Assembly (NCBI GenBank): GCA_028278465.1
Contig: JANQEF010000253.1
Span: forward strand, 1 to 8,376
Direction: 5' to 3'
DNA: 8,376 bases
Source: Dehalococcoidia bacterium
Lineage (GTDB): Bacteria; Chloroflexota; Dehalococcoidia; Lucifugimonadales; Lucifugimonadaceae
Both the position numbers and the translations under genes were made by a program. The notes under the pieces are model-generated. The model did not search any database. It was given only the letters and a program-made list of their open reading frames with translations, and was not told the DNA's origin. Numbering within the stretch: the first letter of the stretch is position 1; the number at the start of each line of letters is the position of its first letter. This document shows positions 1-5,087 of the stretch, piece after piece.

Positions 1-829
1 GTCCGGCGTTCGAGTAGCCGCTCTGCACCGTGGCATCGGCCACCTTGCCGAGGTCGGCGTCAGGCAGCACGATCAGCGGCGAGTTCGAGCCCAGCTCCAT
101 CGTCACCTTCTTCAACCCGGCGGTGTGCGTGATGTGCTCGCCAACCTCCTGGCTGCCGGTGAAGGTGACCTTGCGTATGAGCGGGTGCGCCACGAGCGCG
201 TCGCCCATGGAGCCGCCGGAGCCAGTGATGCACTGGATCGCTTCGGCAGGCAGACCGGCTTCGAGCAGCACTTCGGTCAGCTTGAGAGCCGAGAGCGGCG
301 TGTCACTGGCAGGCTTGATCACCACGGCGTTTCCGCCTGCGATGGCGGGACCGACCTTGTGCGCTACGAGGTTGAGCGGGAAGTTGAATGGCGCGATGGC
401 GGCGACGATGCCGACAGGCACCCGCACCGTGAACCCGAACTTCATCTCGTTGCCGGGCGCGGCGTCCAGCGGAACGGTTTCGCCAAACAGGCGCTTCGCC
501 TCCTCGGCAGACCAGGTCATTGTCTGGATGCAGCGGTCAACCTCAAGCAGCCCTTCGCCGATGATCTTGCCCTCTTCGCGGGTGATCGTCTCGCCGAAGT
601 CCTGCCTGCGCTCCTTAATCAGCGCTACCGCACGCGTCAGGATCTCGTAGCGGTCGTAGGCGCTCAGCGACCGCATCGCCTTTGCGCCTCGTTCGGCGCT
701 CCGCACCGCCATGTCCACCTCTTCGACGGTGGCCGCCGGCACCGTTTCGAAGGGTTCGCCGGTGTAGGGGTTGCGCACGTCCATCTGCGCGCTGCCCGAG
801 GTCCACTCTCCGTTCATGTACATCTTCAT
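1..829 (-). CDS. Aldehyde dehydrogenase family protein, N-terminal part (cut by window edge)
   Basis: NAD(P)-dependent aldehyde dehydrogenase, which oxidises an aldehyde to the acid (or an acyl product) in the cytoplasm. The visible 276 residues are the N-terminal segment and most of the coenzyme domain. Landmarks are PFNFP at 147-151 (the Asn is the family's oxyanion residue), IKPASDTP at 171-178 (Lys172 contacts the coenzyme), FTGS at 223-226 and MELGSNSP at 244-251 with the general-base Glu245. The catalytic Cys lies about 30 residues further on and is outside the window. The residue matching the NAD-selecting Glu of ALDH2 (Lys-Val-Ala-Glu) is Ser175, which is compatible with NADP use; this is inference. 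The ATG at 829 is chosen because GGAG lies about 10 bases upstream and the protein begins in the typical way (YMNGEW). A TATACT box at 876-881 on the minus strand could be a -10 element, but no good -35 is visible. The substrate cannot be told; lactaldehyde, semialdehyde and GapN-like enzymes all share these motifs. Confidence 0.95.
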   Translation of the reverse strand, partial: MKMYMNGEWTSGSAQMDVRNPYTGEPFETVPAATVEEVDMAVRSAERGAKAMRSLSAYDRYEILTRAVALIKERRQDFGETITREEGKIIGEGLLEVDRCIQTMTWSAEEAKRLFGETVPLDAAPGNEMKFGFTVRVPVGIVAAIAPFNFPLNLVAHKVGPAIAGGNAVVIKPASDTPLSALKLTEVLLEAGLPAEAIQCITGSGGSMGDALVAHPLIRKVTFTGSQEVGEHITHTAGLKKVTMELGSNSPLIVLPDADLGKVADATVQSGYSNAG

Positions 830-1046
830 CGTGGAGTCTCCGTTCGCTGCTGCTGACCGGACGGTGTATGGCCGCAGTATACGTCGAGATGAGCGGTAAT
901 CTGCCGTCGCCATCGATGCCCACGGGTTTACTCACGCCGGCCTCACAGGGATTCGCTGCGGTGATGTACGGCCGTTGCTAGCCTGTGAGTAGAGGGAATT
1001 GGCCCCCGTTAGTCAGGGGGCGGAACGACACGAAAGGAGGGTCGCC

Positions 1047-1124
1047 TTGAAGAAGATGCGCAAGCGCTTCCGGGGTTGGATCATCCACGTGGCCCATCCC
1101 GGTCCTGCGGGGGCAGAAGGTTGA
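1047..1124 (+). CDS. Small ORF, 25 residues, basic N-terminus
   Basis: A TTG start follows AAAGGAGG (1033-1040) with six bases between, the strongest Shine-Dalgarno in the window. The peptide reads MKKMRKRFRG then WIIHVAHPGPAGAEG and stops at TGA 1122-1124. It has a highly basic first third (KK, RKR, R), a short hydrophobic patch (WII) and a Pro/Gly-rich end. An internal ATG at codon 4 is an alternative start. The stop codon lies inside the right arm of a stem whose left arm (1078-1083) lies within the ORF, so translation would disrupt that fold. It could be a leader peptide, a small functional peptide or a chance ORF. It resembles no family I recognise, and coding status rests mainly on the ribosome-binding site. 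Confidence 0.35.
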   Translation: MKKMRKRFRGWIIHVAHPGPAGAEG

Positions 1125-1333
1125 TCCTTCCGGGCCTCTGCGGGACATGCAGCTCCGTCGGGCGTGCGCCGTAAATCAAGCAGCGCCACTGCGACCCGGT
1201 CGCCGGTCTGCAGTGTGGTGAGTGGAGGTGATCGGGACGAGGGCGGCTAAGGCCGAGTTGGCCTCTACCAGCACGCCCCAGCGGAGCGGTTTCGAGCCTG
1301 CGGCTGACTGGCCGAGGTGCGAAGCCAGGTAAC

Positions 1334-1376
1334 AAAGGCGAGCGGACAAACCAGGTTCCGGTCGCCTTTCTGTTTG
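1334..1376. terminator. Intrinsic terminator, probably bidirectional
   Basis: AAAGGCGA (1334-1341) pairs with TCGCCTTT (1362-1369), and inside it CGGA (1343-1346) pairs with TCCG (1357-1360) across one G/G mismatch, leaving a 10-base loop. On the plus strand the stem runs into CTTTCTGTTT; on the minus strand it runs into CCTTTGTTACC. The T-tracts are short, but the A3/T3 ends make the hairpin symmetrical. It lies at the 3' end of the plus-strand candidate RNA and about 100 bases downstream of the minus-strand arylsulfotransferase-like gene, the right place to end both convergent transcripts. Confidence 0.7.
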
Positions 1377-1472
1377 CGGCGATTTTCTGGAGCCGCTGAA
1401 GGGCAGCCGTCCGTCGGATCGCTTCCGAGAAATCCGCGCCCGCGTTGCGTTGTTGACCAGCAGACCGCGTAG

Positions 1473-2654
1473 TCAGCGCCCGGCCCGGCCTGCGAACCTG
1501 CCGCCGAGACCGTGCAGACGGTTCAGCGACCTCATCGGAAGTAGCTCCTTGCCTGCGAACGCCGGGTGGTCTGGCGCGTAGCGGTGCGCGCGGAAGATCA
1601 GCACCTGCACCGAATCGTCTACAGGTACCGTGAACGGGTTGAGCCATTCCCAGACCACCTCACATCGCCGCGTCACCTCGAACACGCGGCCGGAAGCTCC
1701 CTCGCATATCAGCACATTGCCGTTCGGCAGGCGCTCAGCGCCGGATATGAAGCTGCTGAAGAACTGCATCTCGGGCTGCGCAAGGTATTGCCACTCGACC
1801 TCGTTCGACTCCGGGTTGACCTCGACGATGCTGGAGCGGGGAGGGCCGGCACGGTGCATGCCGTTGTCGAATATCTGCACGTTGCCGTTTGGCAACCATG
1901 TGGCGTTGTGCTGGTGATGCACGTCCGGAGCACCGTAGGTCCACTCAAGCGAGCCGTCAGCGCCGACAATCCCGACGCGGCTGTTGTTGCGGCATGAAAA
2001 GAGGAGACGGCCTGATTCGTCAACATCGATGCCGTTCACGTGCGTCCACTCGATCCGACCCTCCAGCGGGCAGATCGGGTCTTTGCGCGGGTCGAGCAGA
2101 CCGTCGATGCTGATTCGACGGACGATCTCACCGTCCGGTGAAACCTCGATCACATCGTCGCCGAGCATCGGCGGCTTGTCTCGCTTCCTGGAGCGCTGGC
2201 CGCCACGCACGCTTCTCTCGCGCTCCGGGTCCATCTCGACCCACTCAGGAAACATCGTGTTGCCGTTTTCCAGCCGGATGAAGTCGTGGTGGATCGCCGG
2301 GTTGTCGTACTCCCAGACCGTCTCGCCGCCCCATGTCACTTCGCGCGCCAGCGAGGCGTGACCTCCGAGGGTACGCATACGCATCTCGAGTGGTATCGAA
2401 GCGTCTGCGGCGCTGGCACGATCGGGCTTCTCTTCGCCGGCCCTGCTGGCGATCAGCAGCAAGTTGCCGTTCTCGATGAGCCGTGCGTAGCCCATCACCA
2501 GGTCGGGATGATGCCAGTGATGGACGATCAGGCCGTCCATGTCGAGTAGGTACGTCGAGTCGCCGCGCAGCGGGCTGACGAGCGTGTAGCCCTTGAACGT
2601 GGAACGCCTGATGTGGCCCGTCAGCCCGGCAGGACGAAACGCCGACCATCCCAT
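1473..2654 (-). CDS. Arylsulfotransferase (ASST)-like beta-propeller protein
   Basis: A 393-residue protein resembling the ASST / Arylsulfotran_2 group (PF05935/PF14269), PAPS-independent enzymes that move sulfate between phenolic compounds. Propeller-like repeats are marked by four NGN turns (residues 62-64, 130-132, 256-258, 311-313), each followed by a hydrophobic strand. Other family-like pieces are GYTLVSP (22-28), HHWHHP (45-50), HHDF (122-125), HHQHNATWLPNGN (246-258) and the C-terminal FRAHRYAPDHPAF (354-366). Several conserved histidines and Arg355 are available for catalysis, but I cannot assign the catalytic His without an alignment. No signal peptide is visible, although studied ASSTs are exported. 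Residues 142-163 form an Arg/Lys-rich insertion. I prefer the ATG at 2654, with GGGAG eight bases upstream; a GTG at 2750 would add 32 residues that look unrelated and would include a hairpin. It follows the universal stress gene on the same strand. The substrate is unknown. Confidence 0.85.
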   Translation of the reverse strand: MGWSAFRPAGLTGHIRRSTFKGYTLVSPLRGDSTYLLDMDGLIVHHWHHPDLVMGYARLIENGNLLLIASRAGEEKPDRASAADASIPLEMRMRTLGGHASLAREVTWGGETVWEYDNPAIHHDFIRLENGNTMFPEWVEMDPERERSVRGGQRSRKRDKPPMLGDDVIEVSPDGEIVRRISIDGLLDPRKDPICPLEGRIEWTHVNGIDVDESGRLLFSCRNNSRVGIVGADGSLEWTYGAPDVHHQHNATWLPNGNVQIFDNGMHRAGPPRSSIVEVNPESNEVEWQYLAQPEMQFFSSFISGAERLPNGNVLICEGASGRVFEVTRRCEVVWEWLNPFTVPVDDSVQVLIFRAHRYAPDHPAFAGKELLPMRSLNRLHGLGGRFAGRAGR

Positions 2655-2725
2655 GTGAACCGCTCCCGTTCCGAGAAGGCGCGAAACCTTGTGTACCGCC
2701 AGAGAGCTGGAACCATAGCAGAAGG

Positions 2726-2745
2726 GCGCGGCGGCTCCGCCGTGC
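2726..2745 (-). other. Hairpin in the gap between the stress-protein and ASST-like genes
   Basis: GCGCGGCG (2726-2733) pairs with CGCCGTGC (2738-2745) with one G-T wobble, leaving four central bases. It lies in the 117-bp gap between two same-strand genes. No T-tract follows on the minus strand, so it is not a standard terminator; it could protect or process the mRNA or reduce read-through into the ASST-like gene. A chance GC-rich palindrome is equally possible. Confidence 0.35.
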
Positions 2746-2771
2746 GGCACGAGCCACCGCTCTGCGAAACG

Positions 2772-3722
2772 CTAGTGCGTGCGTCCGTTGCCGCGGCGGT
2801 ACGAGACCTGCTGGTGCTCGGGCGGGATCACTATCACCGGGTGCTCTGACGTGCGGATCACCTTGTCCGCCACGCTGCCAAGCAGCCAGCGCCTGATCCC
2901 GGACGAGCCGTGCGAGGTCATGACGATCATGCGGTCGCTAGTCTTCGAGACCTCGTCGATGATCGCATCTGCGGCGGTCCTGAGGGCGTGAAGGTTGGAC
3001 GCCTTCACGCCCCGGCTGGTGGAGCGCTCAGTCACCTCTTCGAGGTAGTCGTCGAGCTCTCTGCGCTTCCCGCCTCGTTGCGCTGGCGTCATGGCCGGGT
3101 CGGCCATCACATACGCGGCGTACGAGCTGTTCGGCGCGACGCCGGTGATATAGATCACTTCTCCTCCGGCGTGCTTCGAGATCGCCTCGGCGAATGGAAT
3201 TGCGGCTTCGGCAAAGTTCGAGCCGTCGAGCGGCACTACGACGGTCCGCGGCAGGCCTTCGCCGTTCTCGAAACCTGCGACCTCGCCCGGCCGCACCATC
3301 ATGATCGGAACACCTGTGTGGTGCAGCACGCGGTCTGCGACGCTTCCGAGGATGCCTCGCATCACTGCCGATCTCCGGTGCGTGACCATCGCTATGAGTC
3401 GGGAGTCGAGTTGGATGGCCTGCTCAACGATCACTTCGGCCGGATCGCCGGTTGCGACGTGGCTGGCGACCGTCACCCCGCGCTCCTGCAGCCAGTCGGC
3501 CTGGGTGCGCAGGTAGTCGCGTGCGAACTTCGACTCCTCTTCTGTCAGGCCGTCCGGGTCGACCTGCTGATCGCCGGCCGCAGACGACTTCAACTGTGTC
3601 GGGTCGATGACGGCCAGCAGGTCAACGACCGCTTCTAGCTCGACCGCAAGGCCGACGACCCAGCTGCGGATCTTCTCGGACTCAGGCGAGCCGTCGAGCG
3701 GCATCAGGATGCGATCGAACAT
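2772..3722 (-). CDS. Universal stress protein with two tandem Usp domains
   Basis: A 316-residue cytoplasmic protein of two UspA folds (about residues 1-144 and 158-300). Each starts with the typical first strand (RILMPLDGS, TVVVPLDGS) and ends with the last strand (VPIMMV, HPVIVI). Such proteins bind ATP or other adenylates and support survival under stress. The ATP loop of the family, G-2x-G-9x-G-S/T, is nearly complete in domain 2 (T269-SH-G272-nine residues-G282-S283; only the first Gly is changed). In domain 1 it is degenerate (V113-TH-R116-nine residues-G126-S127), so the C-terminal domain is probably the nucleotide-binding one. The ATG at 3722 has GAGG seven bases upstream. The gene starts 22 bp after the CBS-domain gene ends, an operon arrangement that fits two adenine-nucleotide-responsive proteins. 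The tail after residue 300 is polar and probably disordered. Confidence 0.97.
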   Translation of the reverse strand: MFDRILMPLDGSPESEKIRSWVVGLAVELEAVVDLLAVIDPTQLKSSAAGDQQVDPDGLTEEESKFARDYLRTQADWLQERGVTVASHVATGDPAEVIVEQAIQLDSRLIAMVTHRRSAVMRGILGSVADRVLHHTGVPIMMVRPGEVAGFENGEGLPRTVVVPLDGSNFAEAAIPFAEAISKHAGGEVIYITGVAPNSSYAAYVMADPAMTPAQRGGKRRELDDYLEEVTERSTSRGVKASNLHALRTAADAIIDEVSKTSDRMIVMTSHGSSGIRRWLLGSVADKVIRTSEHPVIVIPPEHQQVSYRRGNGRTH

Positions 3723-3744
3723 TGGTTACCTCGTGAAAGTCGCG

Positions 3745-4413
3745 CTACCCGGTGACGCGGTACAGCCGGTCGCCGCTTCGCACACGTGATTCGACCTTGA
3801 TCGCCAGGTCATCGCCCGGAAAGGCGTCTGTGACCGGCCGGTGGTCGATCTCCATCGAGTCGGCTGCCTGCTTGAAGTTCGTAGTGTGGCCGACGAACCG
3901 GACCGTCTCGTCCCGGCGGAGCGGAACGCTCAGGTCTACGACCGCCACGCCCTGGTGGTTGTAGTAGTGAGTGACACGGCCGATCTGCATGGCGGCTGGC
4001 ATGCGGCGCACTTCGCCGGCGCCGAACATCATGTCGTACATCACCTGGCCGAAGGACTGGGCGATGTCGGTATGCGAGACAACGCCGCGCAGGTCGCCGT
4101 TCTCGATCACCGGAAGCCGCTGGACGTGCTGCTCTCGCATGATGTGGCTGGCGACTTCCAGGTCTTCGTCCGGCCCGACGCTGATCAGGGGTGAGCTGAG
4201 GTACTCACTCACGGCGCGGCTGTCGGGCATTTCGCCCATGCCTACGCAGCGCACGAGCAGGTCGCGGTCGGTTATCACGCCTTCCGCTTTGTCGCCTTTG
4301 CCGACGACGAGCATGCCGACGTCTTCCTGCGCCATGAGCGCGGCAGCGTCTGCGACCGATGCCGTCGGCTCGATCATCACGGCTCCGTAAACCATCACGT
4401 CTTTGACACGCAT
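3745..4413 (-). CDS. CBS-pair protein with a C-terminal EF-Tu-like beta-barrel
   Basis: A 222-residue protein. Two CBS motifs (about residues 5-58 and 70-122) form a Bateman module, which usually senses AMP, ATP, SAM or related ligands. Typical pieces are VKDVM at 3-7, the repeated strand-helix pattern, GVITDRDLL at 45-53 and GVVSHTDIA at 110-118. The last 80 residues, from MQIGRVTHYYN (142-152) through RFVGHTTNF (172-180) and MEIDHRPV (187-194) to the end, look like the small barrel of translation factors (EF-Tu domain II-like), which also occurs as a stand-alone protein of about 80 residues. The fusion suggests that a ligand-sensing module controls the barrel, but its partner is unknown. 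I chose the ATG at 4413, where the CBS fold begins; an in-frame start at 4545 would add 44 low-complexity residues. The ribosome-binding site is weak (AAGGCGG or GGACAGG). It heads the probable operon with the universal stress gene. Confidence 0.93.
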   Translation of the reverse strand: MRVKDVMVYGAVMIEPTASVADAAALMAQEDVGMLVVGKGDKAEGVITDRDLLVRCVGMGEMPDSRAVSEYLSSPLISVGPDEDLEVASHIMREQHVQRLPVIENGDLRGVVSHTDIAQSFGQVMYDMMFGAGEVRRMPAAMQIGRVTHYYNHQGVAVVDLSVPLRRDETVRFVGHTTNFKQAADSMEIDHRPVTDAFPGDDLAIKVESRVRSGDRLYRVTG

Positions 4414-4554
4414 CGCCTGTCCGCCTTGCTGTGGTTCTGTCTGAGAGCAGGCTATCGGCGAGAAGCGGATGGGAGCGTGTGGATCAACGAGGCGGCGGTG
4501 AAGGATGCGTGAGGGAGGACGCCCGTCGTCCCTGGCAGGAGGCACTCCCCGTCG

Positions 4555-4574
4555 TCCTGAACGGGTGCGAGGGA
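4555..4574 (+). repeat. Copy 1 of a 20-bp dispersed motif
   Basis: TCCTGAACGGGTGCGAGGGA. It matches the reverse complement of the copy at 4680-4699 at 16 of 20 positions and has the same near-palindromic TCCT...GGGA ends. It is in direct orientation relative to the copy at 4787-4806. Confidence 0.5.
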
Positions 4575-4679
4575 CCCGTGGTTGCGGGGCGACCCGTCTG
4601 CAGTCGTCTCTGGATCAGCGGTTGCACACGCCGTCGGATGGTGAGCTTGACGGTACGTCGAGCCCACCTCCCATCCAGG

Positions 4680-4699
4680 TCCTTCGCTGCCGCTCAGGA
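4680..4699 (-). repeat. Copy 2 of the 20-bp motif, inverted
   Basis: Read on the minus strand it is TCCTGAGCGGCAGCGAAGGA. It is 15 of 20 identical to the copy at 4787-4806 and lies in the opposite orientation. On the plus strand CCTTC 4681-4685 can pair with GAAGG 4701-4705. Motifs of this shape recur between genes in many Chloroflexota genomes, as far as I recall; this was not checked. Confidence 0.55.
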
Positions 4700-4738
4700 T
4701 GAAGGCGGTCGCGACGTCACCAACGCCCCTCCCTCTAG

Positions 4739-4761
4739 CTCCCTCCCAGCTTGGGAGGGAG
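4739..4761. repeat. Perfect 10-bp inverted repeat with 3-base loop
   Basis: CTCCCTCCCA (4739-4748) and TGGGAGGGAG (4752-4761) are exact reverse complements around GCT. There is no T-tract on either side, so it is not a terminator. It probably belongs to the mobile or REP-like repeats packed here. Confidence 0.75.
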
Positions 4762-4774
4762 GATGGCGCCATCC
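4761..4774. repeat. 14-bp perfect palindrome
   Basis: GGATGGCGCCATCC reads the same on both strands and abuts the 10-bp inverted repeat, sharing one base with it. It could be an operator-like site, but its place inside the repeat cluster makes a repeat-element arm more likely. Confidence 0.6.
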
Positions 4775-4786
4775 TGAGCTAGCCTG

Positions 4787-4806
4787 CCCTGAGCGGAGCC
4801 GAAGGG
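4787..4806 (+). repeat. Copy 3 of the 20-bp motif
   Basis: CCCTGAGCGGAGCCGAAGGG, with complementary ends (CCCT...AGGG is imperfect). It is in direct orientation to the copy at 4555-4574 and inverted relative to the copy at 4680-4699. Confidence 0.55.
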
Positions 4807-4820
4807 AAGGGTGCGCGTCG

Positions 4821-4837
4821 TCCCGATTGCATCGGGA
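4821..4837. repeat. 7-bp hairpin
   Basis: TCCCGAT (4821-4827) and ATCGGGA (4831-4837) pair exactly around a TGC loop. It stands directly before a second hairpin (4840-4859), forming a double-hairpin element. Confidence 0.6.
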
Positions 4838-4839
4838 CC

Positions 4840-4859
4840 GGGCGCGGCAAGCGGCGCCC
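4840..4859. repeat. 6-bp GC hairpin, partner of the preceding one
   Basis: GGGCGC (4840-4845) pairs with GCGCCC (4854-4859) around GGCAAGCG, followed by CCTACC. Paired hairpins of this GGGCRCGG...GCGCCCCTAC style are a common intergenic repeat type by my recollection; copy number elsewhere in the genome is unknown. Confidence 0.55.
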
Positions 4860-5087
4860 CTACCAGACATCCGCTCACCTCACACTCCCACCGCAAACCG
4901 CGCCACAACCCTCCGCCAACCACAGCAGGCTTCACACGGTAACGGAGAGGGAACACTTCCTGTCGAAGAATCGTCTTGGGATGCACAGGGACTGCTCAAG
5001 GACGGGCATCAAACCCGGCCTAAGCGTGAACGCAGACGTGGCGCCGAGACGAATCTCGCAAAGCCTGCTGCGCACGGGAGCGAAAAG

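Larger units (their letters stand above)
1001..1376 (+). ncRNA. Candidate structured RNA or short mRNA with strong hairpins
   Basis: This stretch behaves like one short plus-strand transcript. It opens with a hairpin (GCCCCC 1002-1007 with GGGGGC 1016-1021), followed by a Shine-Dalgarno and mini-ORF (1047-1124). Further pairings are CCGG 1070-1073 plus GGATCA 1078-1083 with TGATCC 1122-1127 plus CCGG 1130-1133; CACTGC 1187-1192 with GCAGTG 1210-1215, enclosing GACCCGG/CCGGTC; AGGCC 1250-1254 with GGCCT 1260-1264; and CTGGC 1308-1312 with GCCAG 1324-1328. It ends in an intrinsic terminator at 1334-1376. It was compared by eye with RNase P, tmRNA, SRP RNA, 6S RNA and cobalamin, c-di-GMP, TPP and guanidine riboswitches; no conserved core matched. 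The 5' end is an estimate, because no convincing promoter was found. Its function is unknown. It may be only a short mRNA with a long folded 3' part. Confidence 0.4.
4414..5087. other. Intergenic region between divergent genes, rich in short palindromic repeats
   Basis: This 674-bp gap lies between the minus-strand CBS gene and the plus-strand lipoprotein gene. I see no credible gene in it: the open frames are low-complexity and inconsistent with family proteins. The first 90 bases and the last 200 bases should hold the two promoters, but no clear -35/-10 pair was found. Between 4555 and 4859 lie three copies of a 20-bp motif, a 10-bp perfect hairpin, a 14-bp palindrome and two further hairpins, listed separately. 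The density of inverted repeats looks like REP- or MITE-type intergenic elements. GGGAG at 5076-5080 is the ribosome-binding site of the next gene. Confidence 0.7.

Noticed and set aside
30..856. Plus-strand open frames of 206 and 243 residues
   Set aside because: They lie antisense to the well-supported aldehyde dehydrogenase and show no family features.
1150..1215. Resemblance to a cobalamin riboswitch core (GTAAATC... GCCACTG)
   Set aside because: Only two short pieces match; the GGGAA element and the closing GTCAGGAGACCTGCC-like element are absent, and no B12-related gene follows.
1081..1647. Minus-strand 188-residue open frame
   Set aside because: It overlaps the ASST-like C-terminus in another frame and runs through the terminator and the candidate RNA; the composition is that of a GC-rich shadow frame.
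4414..4545. Upstream in-frame start of the CBS protein at 4545
   Set aside because: The extra 44 residues show no CBS homology; the fold begins exactly at the ATG at 4413.
4978..5035. Resemblance to a c-di-GMP-I riboswitch (TGCACAGGG ... CCGGCCTAA) before the lipoprotein gene
   Set aside because: The spacing is shorter than in the family, and the GCAAACC and GACGCAAAGCC elements are missing, so chance similarity is more likely.
4431..5087. In-frame extension of the lipoprotein frame upstream to 4431
   Set aside because: It crosses the repeat cluster, has low-complexity composition and would place the signal peptide internally; ATG 5088 has a good ribosome-binding site.
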